From Salsipaludibacter sp963812245 (GTDB lineage: Bacteria > Actinomycetota > Nitriliruptoria > Nitriliruptorales > Nitriliruptoraceae), in contig CAWEUK010000002.1 in the NCBI GenBank assembly GCA_963812245.1, positions 806,001 to 870,000 on the forward strand: a stretch of DNA of 64,000 bases, written 5' to 3'. Positions within the stretch are counted from its first letter, which is position 1; every line of letters begins with the position of its first letter. Shown here piece after piece: positions 54,564 through 63,135 of the stretch. The notes under the pieces are model-generated. The model saw only the letters and a program-made list of their open reading frames with translations, was not told where the DNA came from and did no database searches. A program made the translations under genes and the position numbers.

Positions 54564-55505
54564 ATGGCAGTCGCGACGGTGGCCCATCGTGCCGGCGAGT
54601 TGCGTGCCCAGCGCGTGCCGTTCGTCCATGCCCGTGTGGTGTTGGCGCAACGGCCGACCTCGTCCACACCGGGCGACGAGGCGGTCGTGCTGTCGGATGG
54701 CACCATCGAGGGATTCGTGGGGGGCACGTGTGCCGAGGCGACCGTGAGGGAGCAGTCCCTGGCGGTGCTGCGGTCGGGCCGGTCGGTCCTGGTCCGCATC
54801 ACCCCGGATCCTGAACCGGGCCAGGACGGCAAGGTCGTGGTCCACAACCACTGCCTGTCGGGCGGAACCCTGGAGATCTTCCTCGAGCCCGAGTTGCCCG
54901 TGCCGTTGGCAGTGGTGGTCGGATCCTCACCCATCGCCCAGGCGCTGTTGGCGGTCGGGGCCGCAGTCGGGTGGGAGGTGGTGGGCTGGGACGACGCTGT
55001 GCCCGAAGGTGCATCGGCCGTGATCGTGGCGTCACACGGCCGCGACGAGGAAGCGATCCTGGCGGCCGCCGTGCGTGCCGGGGTCGACTACGTCGGCCTG
55101 GTCGCGAGCCCGAAGCGAGGCAGTGCCGTGGTGGCGTCGCTGGGGCTGTCGGACGACGACTGCGCCCGCATCGACACCCCGGCCGGCCTCGACATCGGCG
55201 CCCGGACGCCTGCCGAGGTGGCCGTGTCGATCCTGGCCGGGATCATCGCGGCTCGACCCGGTCCACGAGCCGACGACCATGTTCCCGAGGCCGGCACCGT
55301 GGCCGATCCGGCCGGGGTCGGCGATGACGCGGACACGTCCGCCGAGAGCCAGGACCCGGGCACGGCGACGGATCCCGTGTGCGGCATGTCGGTGGCGACC
55401 GTCGCGGCATCCCTGCACGCCGAGCAGGGCGGGGTCACGGTGTGGTTCTGCGGCCCCGGGTGCCGTGAGGCCTTCGTTGCCGATCCGCTGGCCTTCACGC
55501 CTTGA
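54564..55505 (+). CDS. XdhC/CoxI-family maturation protein fused to a YHS domain
   Basis: A 313-residue protein. The N-terminal XdhC/CoxI domain (about 10-110) has the G-F-V-G-G-T-C-A-E motif of molybdenum cofactor insertion factors. The middle is a Rossmann XdhC C-domain (about 115-230, V-V-G-S-S-P-I-A-Q and later G-L-V-A-S-P-K-R-G). An acidic linker leads to a C-terminal YHS metal-binding domain (D-P-V-C-G-M-S-V, then F-C-G-P-G-C-R-E-A-F-V-A-D-P). XdhC proteins help sulfurate and insert the Mo cofactor; a YHS domain could carry copper for the Mo-Cu site, which I infer from the neighbouring form I coxL. GAGGAGG precedes ATG 54564. Confidence 0.85.
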   Translation: MAVATVAHRAGELRAQRVPFVHARVVLAQRPTSSTPGDEAVVLSDGTIEGFVGGTCAEATVREQSLAVLRSGRSVLVRITPDPEPGQDGKVVVHNHCLSGGTLEIFLEPELPVPLAVVVGSSPIAQALLAVGAAVGWEVVGWDDAVPEGASAVIVASHGRDEEAILAAAVRAGVDYVGLVASPKRGSAVVASLGLSDDDCARIDTPAGLDIGARTPAEVAVSILAGIIAARPGPRADDHVPEAGTVADPAGVGDDADTSAESQDPGTATDPVCGMSVATVAASLHAEQGGVTVWFCGPGCREAFVADPLAFTP

Positions 55506-55514
55506 CCCCACGGG

Positions 55515-56489
55515 TCACGCGGCCGGCTCGAGCGTGGTGGGTTCGCCCGTCGTGGCCGGGCCGGCGGCGTCCTGGCGTCGGAACCACGCCACGGTGTCGG
55601 TGACGGCGACCTCGTGAGGTGTGACCTCGATGGCCCCGAAGGTCGCCGTGAAGGCGCGGGCGTCGACGACCCACGGGCGCTCGTACTGCACACGGACCGA
55701 CCGGGACTCCCGGATCATGGCGTCGAAGAGCCCCGCGACCCAGATGGCTGCATGCGGCAGGACACCGGGCCTGCCCGCGCCGGTCGCTCCGCTCACCAGT
55801 TCCAGGAGGTGGCGTTGCGTGATCGCCGGCGCCGCCGGCAGGATCCACGCTCGGCCGTCGCCACGGTCGTCCTCGACGAGGGTCGCGAATCCACGCGCGG
55901 CATCCGGCAGGTGGTGGAACGTGTGGGGTTGGTCCAGGTTCCACAGTCCGCGGGGGCGCTTGCCCGCAAGGGCCGGCAGAATCCCCATCATGGCCAGCCC
56001 GGAGTTGGTGCCGTGCGGCCCGTAGTAGTCGCTGAACCGGCCGATGGTGGCCCGGATGCGCCCTGCTCGGTGCGCGTCGAGGATCGTCTCGCCCAACTGC
56101 CGGCGCAGGATTCCCTTGGGGTCGGTCGCGTGCTCGGGGGACTGCTCGGTCAGGGGCGCCGTGGCAGGCGCGTACATGTAGAGGTTGTCGACGAACACCA
56201 GGCGGGCACCTGCAGCCTCCACACCTGCGATGACGTTGTCGATGATCGCCGGGAAGTCGGACACCCACTGGGGGTAGGCCGGTTGGCTTGCCATGACGAC
56301 CACGTCGGCGCCGGCGCACACCGCCACGGTGGCAGCGCGGTCGGCGTGGTCGAAGGCCGTCGACTCGACCCCGTCCAGGACCGGACCACCACTGTGGGAG
56401 GCGGGGGCGACGGCGTGGCCGCGGCGAGCGAGTTCGTGGGTGATGGCGCGGCCGATGCCGCCGGTTGCACCGAGGACGGTGACCTTCAT
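55515..56489 (-). CDS. NAD(P)-binding epimerase/dehydratase-like protein
   Basis: A 324-residue extended short-chain dehydrogenase. The Rossmann loop is V-L-G-A-T-G-G-I-G-R at the N-terminus, followed by a D-N-L-Y-M-Y segment in place of the usual catalytic Y-x3-K Ser-Tyr region and a G-R-F-S-D-Y-Y-G-P-H substrate region. It resembles NAD-dependent sugar epimerase-like proteins in TetR-controlled loci, and is probably an atypical SDR. AAAGGAACC precedes ATG 56489. The gene is divergent from a TetR regulator with paired palindromic operators in the gap, so it is likely the repressor's target. Confidence 0.75.
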   Translation of the reverse strand: MKVTVLGATGGIGRAITHELARRGHAVAPASHSGGPVLDGVESTAFDHADRAATVAVCAGADVVVMASQPAYPQWVSDFPAIIDNVIAGVEAAGARLVFVDNLYMYAPATAPLTEQSPEHATDPKGILRRQLGETILDAHRAGRIRATIGRFSDYYGPHGTNSGLAMMGILPALAGKRPRGLWNLDQPHTFHHLPDAARGFATLVEDDRGDGRAWILPAAPAITQRHLLELVSGATGAGRPGVLPHAAIWVAGLFDAMIRESRSVRVQYERPWVVDARAFTATFGAIEVTPHEVAVTDTVAWFRRQDAAGPATTGEPTTLEPAA

Positions 56490-56502
56490 CGCGGTTCCTT
56501 TC

Positions 56503-56539
56503 GTGAACACTGTTCGCACAATACATGAACAGTGTTCAC
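56503..56539. promoter_or_regulatory. Double palindromic TetR-type operator
   Basis: Two copies of the palindrome GAACA-N-TGTTC, centred at 56510 and 56532. They lie 22 bases apart (two helical turns), and together they form a 13-base inverted repeat (56503-56515 and 56527-56539). It sits over the promoter between the epimerase-like gene and the tetR gene. Confidence 0.8.
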
Positions 56540-56630
56540 ATAGAGAATTGTGCCAGTGTTGTGAGCGGTGGCCGCGCGCGGGTGGCGCTGCAGGAGGACC
56601 GATCGCACACCAACGGGTCCACCCATGCAC

Positions 56631-56668
56631 CATGGTCGGCATGGTCGGCAAGGTCGGCAAGGTCGGCC
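56631..56668. repeat. Short tandem GGTCGGC repeats in the tetR leader
   Basis: CATGGTCGG, AAGGTCGG and similar units of about 9-10 bases repeat four times ahead of the tetR gene. Origin and role unclear. Confidence 0.55.
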
Positions 56669-56718
56669 GGAGCGGCGGGATCGCGCCGGGTGGCCCACCA
56701 CATGGAGGAGCAGCGCAG

Positions 56719-57462
56719 ATGGCAGGACGACGTGAGCAGTTGCGGGCCGAGTTGTTGGTGGCGGTGCGCGAGGCCGCCCGGGCCAATCTCCGCGAGCAGG
56801 GGCCGGCGGGTCTGTCACTGCGTGCGATCGCCCGGGACGTCGGCATCAGCCCGGCCGGGCTGTATCGCTACTACGACGGACGTGATGCGCTGCTGACGAT
56901 GTTGATCACCGCCGGGTACCACGACCTGGCCGATCACCTGTTCCTTGCCCAGGGGCAGGACGACTTGGTGTCGGACTCCGCACGTGCGCACGACGTGCCC
57001 CATGCCGTGGCCGGCTCGGCCGACGTGGGCGACCGAGTCCGCGCCACCTGGCGCACCTACCGCGACTGGGCGTGTGCCCATCCCAACGAGTTCCACCTCC
57101 TGTTCGGCGAACCGATCGAGGGATACGCCGCGCCGGTGGACGGCGAGACGTCGGCCGCCAACGCCCGCATGGCCCAGGCACTGGTGATGCCGATGCTCGA
57201 GGCGCAGGCAGCGGGTCGTCTGCCCGTGCCCGAGGGGCACGGCCCGGCCCCCGCAGCCACGCGCCTGGCCCAGGAGATGGCCGCGATCGCGCCGGTTGCC
57301 ATCACACCGGCGTTCGCCGCCCTGACCGTGTCGTGGTGGTCGGTGTTGCACGGCGCGGTGGCGCTGGAACTCAACGGTCAGTTCCACTGGTTGGGGGCGC
57401 AGGGCGGTGCCGAGTTCTTCGACAACACCATGGAGATGACGGTCGCAGCACTCGACGGCTGA
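56719..57462 (+). CDS. TetR-family transcriptional regulator
   Basis: A 247-residue repressor. The N-terminal HTH is visible (L-S-L-R-A-I-A-R-D-V-G-I-S-P-A-G-L-Y-R-Y-Y, about residues 32-55). The C-terminal ligand domain contains the T-Y-R-D-W-A-C-A-H-P-N-E-F-H-L-L-F-G-E-P region of the TetR_C family (WHG-type) and S-W-W-S-V-L-H-G. It likely represses itself and the divergent SDR gene through the double palindrome at 56503-56539. ATG 56719 has GGAGGAG upstream; its untranslated leader is about 180 bases. Confidence 0.9.
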   Translation: MAGRREQLRAELLVAVREAARANLREQGPAGLSLRAIARDVGISPAGLYRYYDGRDALLTMLITAGYHDLADHLFLAQGQDDLVSDSARAHDVPHAVAGSADVGDRVRATWRTYRDWACAHPNEFHLLFGEPIEGYAAPVDGETSAANARMAQALVMPMLEAQAAGRLPVPEGHGPAPAATRLAQEMAAIAPVAITPAFAALTVSWWSVLHGAVALELNGQFHWLGAQGGAEFFDNTMEMTVAALDG

Positions 57463-57552
57463 ACCGAGCGCCCGGCGGACGACCTCGTGCATGCGGGGAC
57501 GTGCGACAGCTCGTGATGGACGGCCCCGTCCGGCCGGGTGACTCGACAGGGG

Positions 57553-58512
57553 TCAGTTGATGACGACGTCGTGGGGCAGGTCATTGCGCACCGGAGGGTT
57601 GGCCCCGGCCCGTCCCACGGTGATCGCGGCTGCGGTGGCCGCCAGGGTTCCGACCGCCTGCAGCGTGTCGGGATCGACGTCGTGGAGGTCGTCGCGGGTG
57701 CGGACCCCGGCATCGAGGAAGCCGGTCAGCAGCCCCGCCATGAAGGTGTCGCCGGCACCGACGGTGTCCACGATGGTGACCGCCACCGGGTCGATCGCGA
57801 TCGTTGCGGCAGCCGATGCGATGACGGCGCCAGCCGCCCCCCGCGTGACTGCCACCACGCCGGCGCCGGCTGCAAGGAAGTGGGCGATGGCCGCGTCCGT
57901 GCTGGCTCCCGGGAGCAGGAAGTCGAGGTCCTCGTCGGAACACTTCACCAGGTCGACGGCTCCGATGACGCGCAGCAGGCGGTCCCGGACGGCCGGGTCG
58001 TCGCCGTGCACCATGATGCGAACATTGGGATCACACGACACCAGCCGGTGGGCGCGCTCCCGGGCCACCAGGCCGTCGACGACGTCGAAGGTGTCTGCGA
58101 ATGCGGCGCTGACGGATCCGACCTGCAGCCAGTTCACGGCACCCAGGTCGGTCGGCAACTCGTCCAACGTCACGGCGCGGTCGGCGGTGTCGTCCCACAG
58201 GAATCGGTAGCTCGCGGAGCCGTCGGGCGCCAGGTCGACGAACGCCATGGCCGTGGGCCGGTCGCTGCGCGGCGCGTCGGTGGTCGTGACACCGGCATCG
58301 CCGAGGTGGTCGGCGAGCAGTCGGCCCCACCGATCGGTCGACAACCCGCCCAGGAACGTGGCCGCACAGCCCAGCCGTGCCGCGGCCACCGCGATGTTGG
58401 CCGGGGACCCGCCGGCGCGTGCCTCGAAGGTGACGCCACCCGTGGGGATCATGTCGATCAGGGCCTCGCCGAAGACGGCGACGCTGCCGGATGGGGCAGC
58501 CGGTCCAGTCAT
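57553..58512 (-). CDS. PfkB-family sugar kinase, probable fructokinase
   Basis: A 319-residue ribokinase-fold kinase. The N-terminal G-G-S-P-A-N-I-A-V-A-A-A-R-L-G and the C-terminal D-T-V-G-A-G-D-T-F-M-A-G with the catalytic Asp identify it. The N-terminal V-F-G-E-A-L-I-D-M-I-P matches fructokinases more than ribokinases. It lies 33 bases downstream of the GH13 gene on the same strand. If the GH13 enzyme splits sucrose, this kinase would trap the fructose. ATG 58512. Confidence 0.88.
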   Translation of the reverse strand: MTGPAAPSGSVAVFGEALIDMIPTGGVTFEARAGGSPANIAVAAARLGCAATFLGGLSTDRWGRLLADHLGDAGVTTTDAPRSDRPTAMAFVDLAPDGSASYRFLWDDTADRAVTLDELPTDLGAVNWLQVGSVSAAFADTFDVVDGLVARERAHRLVSCDPNVRIMVHGDDPAVRDRLLRVIGAVDLVKCSDEDLDFLLPGASTDAAIAHFLAAGAGVVAVTRGAAGAVIASAAATIAIDPVAVTIVDTVGAGDTFMAGLLTGFLDAGVRTRDDLHDVDPDTLQAVGTLAATAAAITVGRAGANPPVRNDLPHDVVIN

Positions 58513-58545
58513 GGTGTCGCCCCGTTCCAGGACGGGAGTGGCTGG

Positions 58546-60279
58546 TCAGCCATCGACACGGACCAGCGCCGTCGTGTCCGTGCCCAGGGTCAACGCACCG
58601 TCGTGCAAGGTGGCGTCGGCGCTGCTGGCCGCTGCGATGTGGCCGGCTGTCGTGACCCCCGCGGCCGCCAGGTCGATCGTCGTGGTCGCACCGAGGTTGC
58701 AGGCGGTGATGACGTCGCCTCGTCGCAACGCCACGACGTCGGCACCGAGTTCGAGCCACGTGATCTCGTTGGTGGCCAGCATTCCCGTCATGCCCGCCCG
58801 CGCACGCAGCAGGGCGCGCATGCGGTGCAGTGGTGACGTCGGATCGGCGCGCTGGACGACCACGGACTGGTCCCGCGTGCGGTTGTCGCCGATCGGGAGC
58901 CATGGGCTGCCGGTCGTGAATCCCCAGTTGTCCTGGTCGGGATCCCAGGGCATCGGGGTGCGCGAACCGTCGCGGCCATCGGTTCGGTCGGTGTTGCGGA
59001 CCGAGACCGGGTCCTCGACGTCGCTGGCGGGAACGACGCCGTTGTCCAGTGCCAGTTCGTCGCCGGCCAGCATCACCGGGGTGCCCGGCAGGGTGGCGAT
59101 GAGGTGGAAGAAGGCCAGCGCGCGACGCGCGCCGACGTGGCCGCCGCCGAACCGGGTGCCGGCCCGAGGATCGTCGTGCGACGACTGTGGCCAGGCGAAG
59201 CGTCCCCGGCCCGCGGCGACGGCGGTGGCAAGGGTGTCGGCGATCTCGTCGCGATCCCAGGTGATGTGCTGCAGCGGGAGGTAGAACGCTCGGTGCAGGC
59301 GTTGGTCGGTGGCGTAGGTGGCAACCTCGAACGGGTCGTCGAGGTAGACCTCGCCCAGCAGCAGCGCGTCGTACTCGTCGGCAACGCGGCGCCAACGTTC
59401 CCACAGGGCTGGGGTCTCGGGTCGTCCCATGTAGGCAGCGAGCATCCAGTCGCGTGCCTCGTGGTCGTCGAGGTCGTCGGGGGGCGCCGGCCGGTCGGCC
59501 CAGGTCGGATCTGCGAGCATGCCCTGGGCCACGTCGACCCGGAAGCCGTCGACCCCACGCTCGAACCAGAACCGCAGGATGTGCTCCATCCGCGTCGCGA
59601 CGACCGGGTTTCGCCAGTTGAGGTCGGGTTGCTCGGGCAGGAAGCGGTGCATCCAGTACTGGCCCGACGCCTCGTCCAACGTCCACGCCGACCCGCCGAA
59701 CACCGAGATCCAGTTGTTGGGCGGCCCGCCGTCGGCACCGGGGTCGCGCCACACGTAGATGTCGCGATCCGGCGAGTCCCGACCTGCCAGGGCGGACTGG
59801 AACCATGCATGCTGGTCGGAGGTGTGCCCGGGGACCATGTCCATGAGCAGGCGGATCCCGCGATCGTGGAACGCGTCGCGCACCGCCTCGAAGGCCGCCA
59901 TGCCACCCATGGACTCCTCGATGGCGCGGTAGTCGGCGACGTCGTAGCCGTGGTCGAGTCCGGGGGAGGGGTAGACCGGGTTCAGCCAGACGAAGTCGAC
60001 ACCCAGGTCGGCGATGTGGTCGACGTGTTCGAGCAGTCCCCACAGGTCACCGACGCCGTCGCCGTCGGAGTCCGCGAACGACCGCGGATAGACCTGGTAG
60101 CCGACGCTGCCATGCCACCACCTGGTGTCGTCCACCGGCAGGGCCGCAGTCTCGGTGGTCGCCAGCGTGGTGCGACCTGTCGACGAGCCACCGTCGACCA
60201 TGCCGGAGGCTGCGGCGTCGGCTGCGGGTGTCGCATCCGTGGCGACGGCAGGCGGGGAAACGGGGGCGGACGTGGCCAT
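58546..60279 (-). CDS. GH13 alpha-glucosidase (oligo-1,6-glucosidase type)
   Basis: A 577-residue glycoside hydrolase that cleaves alpha-linked glucose. The (beta/alpha)8 barrel opens with W-W-H-G-S-V-G-Y-Q-V-Y-P-R-S-F-A-D-S. The nucleophile is Asp249 in G-F-R-V-D-V, the acid/base Glu310 in L-L-L-G-E-V-Y, and the third acidic residue Asp369 in S-S-H-D-D-P-R. The first 50 residues are an Ala/Thr-rich extension; there is no signal peptide, so it acts in the cytoplasm on imported sugars. ATG 60279. A LacI regulator gene is divergent, and an ABC importer lies beyond it. Confidence 0.92.
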   Translation of the reverse strand: MATSAPVSPPAVATDATPAADAAASGMVDGGSSTGRTTLATTETAALPVDDTRWWHGSVGYQVYPRSFADSDGDGVGDLWGLLEHVDHIADLGVDFVWLNPVYPSPGLDHGYDVADYRAIEESMGGMAAFEAVRDAFHDRGIRLLMDMVPGHTSDQHAWFQSALAGRDSPDRDIYVWRDPGADGGPPNNWISVFGGSAWTLDEASGQYWMHRFLPEQPDLNWRNPVVATRMEHILRFWFERGVDGFRVDVAQGMLADPTWADRPAPPDDLDDHEARDWMLAAYMGRPETPALWERWRRVADEYDALLLGEVYLDDPFEVATYATDQRLHRAFYLPLQHITWDRDEIADTLATAVAAGRGRFAWPQSSHDDPRAGTRFGGGHVGARRALAFFHLIATLPGTPVMLAGDELALDNGVVPASDVEDPVSVRNTDRTDGRDGSRTPMPWDPDQDNWGFTTGSPWLPIGDNRTRDQSVVVQRADPTSPLHRMRALLRARAGMTGMLATNEITWLELGADVVALRRGDVITACNLGATTTIDLAAAGVTTAGHIAAASSADATLHDGALTLGTDTTALVRVDG

Positions 60280-60489
60280 GGCGTTGCCTCGAGAGACGAA
60301 GGAGGTGGGCGGCGGTGTCAGCGCCGGATGCCGATCGGGCAGTGCCGAGGTGGCGCCCACGATAGCCCGAGGCAGGCGTGGGCCCGGCCGCGCCCGTCCC
60401 TTGACGACCATCCCCCGGCGTTCGTGCCGATGCCCGCCCCGGTTACCGTGGCGGCGCGGGAGTCCCACCGCACGGTGTCGGGAGACCAG

Positions 60490-61509
60490 GTGCCAGCAAC
60501 CATCGACGACGTGGCCCAGTTGGCCGGGGTGTCCACGGCAACGGTCTCGCGCGCCCTGCGTGGCCTTCCCAATGTTGCGCCGGTCACCCGGGAGCGGGTG
60601 GCCCGAGCAGCCAGCCTGCTCGACTACATCCCCGACCCGGCCGCATCGGCGCTGGCTGCGGGCCGCACCGATGCGATCGGCGTCGTCGTGCCCACGATCG
60701 GTCGGTGGGGCCATGCGCGAATCCTCGAGGTGGTGTCCGACATCGCCACCCGTGCTGGCCTGGACATCCTGCCGGTGATGCTCGCGTCGCCCGCAGCCCG
60801 CGACTTCTTCCTCGACGCCCATCCCTTTCGGCGCCGGGTGGACGGCCTCGTGGTGGCCGAGGTGCCGCTGGACGTCGCCGACGTGGCTCGACTGGCCGAG
60901 GGCCGACCCGTCGCCACGATCGGCCTCGACCTCGACGATGTCGACACCGTGGTCGCCGACGAGGCCGGAGGCGTCGCTGCCGCCACCACGCACCTGCTCG
61001 GGCTGGGCCATGAACGGATCACCTTCATCGGCGACACCGAGTCCACGGCAACGCTGGTGGGGCCCCGACTGCGACGTGAGGGGTTCGAGTCGGCGCTGGT
61101 CCGAGCAGGTCACTCGCTGTCGGCCGGGCACGTGGTCGAGACCCAGCCGACCCCGACCGGGGGTGCCGCCGCCATGACGCTGCTGCTGGAGGGTCCACGA
61201 CCACCAACGGCGGTGATCACGGCCTCTGACGAGATGGCGCTGGGCGCCATGGAGGTGGCGCGCGCCCGCGGGCTGACGATTCCCGGCGACCTGTCGGTGG
61301 TGGGACTGGATGATCAACCGATCGCGCAGTACGTCGGGCTGACGACCGTGGCCCGCGACGTCACCCGCATGGCCACCGTTGCGGCCGACTGGTTGGTTGC
61401 ACGCGTGGCAGCCGATGCCGATGCCGCCGAGTTGGCGCCGATCCCGCCCAGGCATCGGACCGTGGCCACCTCCCTGGTCGTTCGGCGATCGTCGGGTCCT
61501 GTGGCCTGA
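60490..61509 (+). CDS. LacI-family transcriptional regulator
   Basis: A 339-residue repressor. The HTH (T-I-D-D-V-A-Q-L-A-G-V-S-T-A-T-V-S-R-A-L) is at residues 4-24, then the hinge helix (P-A-A-S-A-L-A-A-G-R) and a periplasmic-binding-protein-like sugar domain with G-V-V-V-P-T, F-I-G-D-T-E-S and V-V-G-L-D-D-Q-P-I-A. It controls the sugar genes around it, presumably binding the tandem palindromes at 61532. GTG 60490 has GGAG five bases upstream; the in-frame ATG 60430 would place an unusual leader before the HTH. Confidence 0.93.
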   Translation: MPATIDDVAQLAGVSTATVSRALRGLPNVAPVTRERVARAASLLDYIPDPAASALAAGRTDAIGVVVPTIGRWGHARILEVVSDIATRAGLDILPVMLASPAARDFFLDAHPFRRRVDGLVVAEVPLDVADVARLAEGRPVATIGLDLDDVDTVVADEAGGVAAATTHLLGLGHERITFIGDTESTATLVGPRLRREGFESALVRAGHSLSAGHVVETQPTPTGGAAAMTLLLEGPRPPTAVITASDEMALGAMEVARARGLTIPGDLSVVGLDDQPIAQYVGLTTVARDVTRMATVAADWLVARVAADADAAELAPIPPRHRTVATSLVVRRSSGPVA

Positions 61510-61531
61510 GGCGGCGGGGGGAGGGGGCAAC

Positions 61532-61559
61532 TGCAAGCGCTTGCATGCAAGCCCTTGCA
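61532..61559. promoter_or_regulatory. Two abutting LacI-type operators
   Basis: TGCAAGCGCTTGCA (61532-61545) is a perfect palindrome with the central CG of LacI/GalR sites. TGCAAGCCCTTGCA (61546-61559) is the same with one mismatch. They touch end to end, 14 bases centre to centre, 78 bases before the transport ATPase gene and after the lacI stop. Confidence 0.9.
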
Positions 61560-61637
61560 TGGGCGCGCGCGGCAGGCCATGATGGGCAGGGATGTCGGTG
61601 CGACCGTCGCCCGACCAGCGTCTGTGCGGGAGTCACC

Positions 61638-62828
61638 ATGGCAAGCGTCGAACTCAGGAACGTCAACAAGGTCTATCCGGACGGCTACCACGCCATCCAT
61701 GACCTCAACCTCACGATCGAGGACGGTGAGTTCGTCATCCTCGTCGGCCCGTCCGGCTGCGGCAAGTCGACTGCACTGCGCATGGTCGCCGGGCTCGAGG
61801 AGATCACTGCCGGCGAACTGCTGATCGGCGACGAGGTCGTCAACGACAAGACGCCCAAGGAACGCGACATCGCGATGGTGTTCCAGTCCTACGCGCTGTA
61901 TCCCCACATGACCGTGGCCGAGAACATGGGCTTCTCGCTCAAGTTGTCCAAGACGCCCAAGAGCGAGATCCAGGAGCGTGTCAACGATGCCGCAGAGATC
62001 CTGGACCTGACGGATCACCTCGACCGCAAGCCCAAGGCGCTGTCGGGTGGGCAGCGTCAGCGGGTGGCCATGGGCCGCGCCATCGTGCGCCAGCCCAAGG
62101 CCTTCCTGATGGACGAGCCGTTGTCCAACCTCGATGCCAAGTTGCGGGTGCAGATGCGCGCCGAGATCGCCGCGCTCCAGCAACGCCTCGGCGTCACCAC
62201 CATCTACGTGACCCACGACCAGGTCGAAGCCATGACCATGGGCGACCGCGTGGCGGTGCTGAAGTTTGGGTGGCTCATGCAGGTGGACTCACCGCAGCAC
62301 CTCTACGAGAACCCCGACAACCTGTTCGTCGCCGGGTTCATCGGCTCGCCTGCCATGAACCTGGGGATCGTCAACGTGAGCGAGGACGGCAACGGCCTGG
62401 TGTTGGACATGGGAGATGGTTCGACGCTCAGGGTCGGGGAGGCGTCGATCGAGAAGTACCCGGGTGTCCGAGAGCGCGTGGGCCAGAAGGTGGCCCTGGG
62501 CATGCGACCCGAGCACTTCCTGCGCGAAGCCGAGGACGGCAACCGTTGGGACGACCTCGAAGTCGAGCTGGTCGAGATGCTGGGCGCCGAGATGCTGGTC
62601 CACCTCAAGACCGCGGTGACGCCGATCATCTCCGATGACATGAAGGCTGCCATCGACGACGACGACGCCTTCGAGGACCTGAAGCGTCGGGCAGCCGAGG
62701 GCGGCCAGCAGTTCGTCGCCCGGTTCGAGCCGGGTGCGCCCCCCAAGGTCGGCTCGAAGATCTCCGTCGGGTTCCGCAGCGACAAGTTCTTCTTCTTCGA
62801 CCCGGACACCGGCAACGCCCTGACGTGA
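61638..62828 (+). CDS. Sugar ABC transporter ATPase, UgpC/MsmX type
   Basis: A 396-residue ATPase of the carbohydrate uptake (CUT1) group. Walker A is G-P-S-G-C-G-K-S-T near residue 38, the Q-loop is F-Q-S-Y-A-L-Y-P-H, the signature L-S-G-G-Q-R-Q-R, Walker B A-F-L-M-D-E-P-L-S-N-L-D, then the H-loop Y-V-T-H-D. The C-terminal MalK-type regulatory domain ends in F-F-F-D-P-D-T-G-N. Such ATPases often serve several importers. ATG 61638 lies after the tandem operator, so LacI control is likely; the binding-protein gene follows after a terminator, giving it a separate promoter. Confidence 0.94.
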   Translation: MASVELRNVNKVYPDGYHAIHDLNLTIEDGEFVILVGPSGCGKSTALRMVAGLEEITAGELLIGDEVVNDKTPKERDIAMVFQSYALYPHMTVAENMGFSLKLSKTPKSEIQERVNDAAEILDLTDHLDRKPKALSGGQRQRVAMGRAIVRQPKAFLMDEPLSNLDAKLRVQMRAEIAALQQRLGVTTIYVTHDQVEAMTMGDRVAVLKFGWLMQVDSPQHLYENPDNLFVAGFIGSPAMNLGIVNVSEDGNGLVLDMGDGSTLRVGEASIEKYPGVRERVGQKVALGMRPEHFLREAEDGNRWDDLEVELVEMLGAEMLVHLKTAVTPIISDDMKAAIDDDDAFEDLKRRAAEGGQQFVARFEPGAPPKVGSKISVGFRSDKFFFFDPDTGNALT

Positions 62829-63135
62829 CGTCTGCGACGCGCGCTGGGTCCACGCGGTGGCCCCGGTGTGGTGTCCATGCGCACGGCGTCTGACGGAAGC
62901 CAGCCGACAATCGGCTGGCTTCCGTCGCATTGCGGCCGATTTTTCGAGCACCGCTGAAATGTGCCAGCGCCACGACTAGCGTTCTTCGCAGACGTGCTAC
63001 TGGGATCGTTGGCTGCTGTTTGTCGATGGCCGAGGTGGTGCGGCGCGACAGACCACATCACCGAGAGCCTGTCGACGCGCGCGGGTGCTGCCGCTTCCGT
63101 GTCGCGCTCTCGTCCGATCACCAGGAGAACAAACA
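62829..63135. other. Intergenic region before the sugar-binding protein gene
   Basis: About 300 bases. It contains a strong terminator for the ATPase gene (62892-62926) and then the promoter region of the binding-protein gene. I see no copy of the TGCAAG operator here. Confidence 0.6.
62892..62926 (+). terminator. Intrinsic terminator after the ATPase gene
   Basis: Sixteen-base perfect stem (62892-62907 with 62911-62926) and a three-base loop. A run of five T follows about 13 bases later. The best terminator in the window. Confidence 0.85.

Noticed and set aside
62829..63135. A further TGCAAG operator before the sugar-binding protein gene
   Set aside because: Searched by eye; no such palindrome is there.
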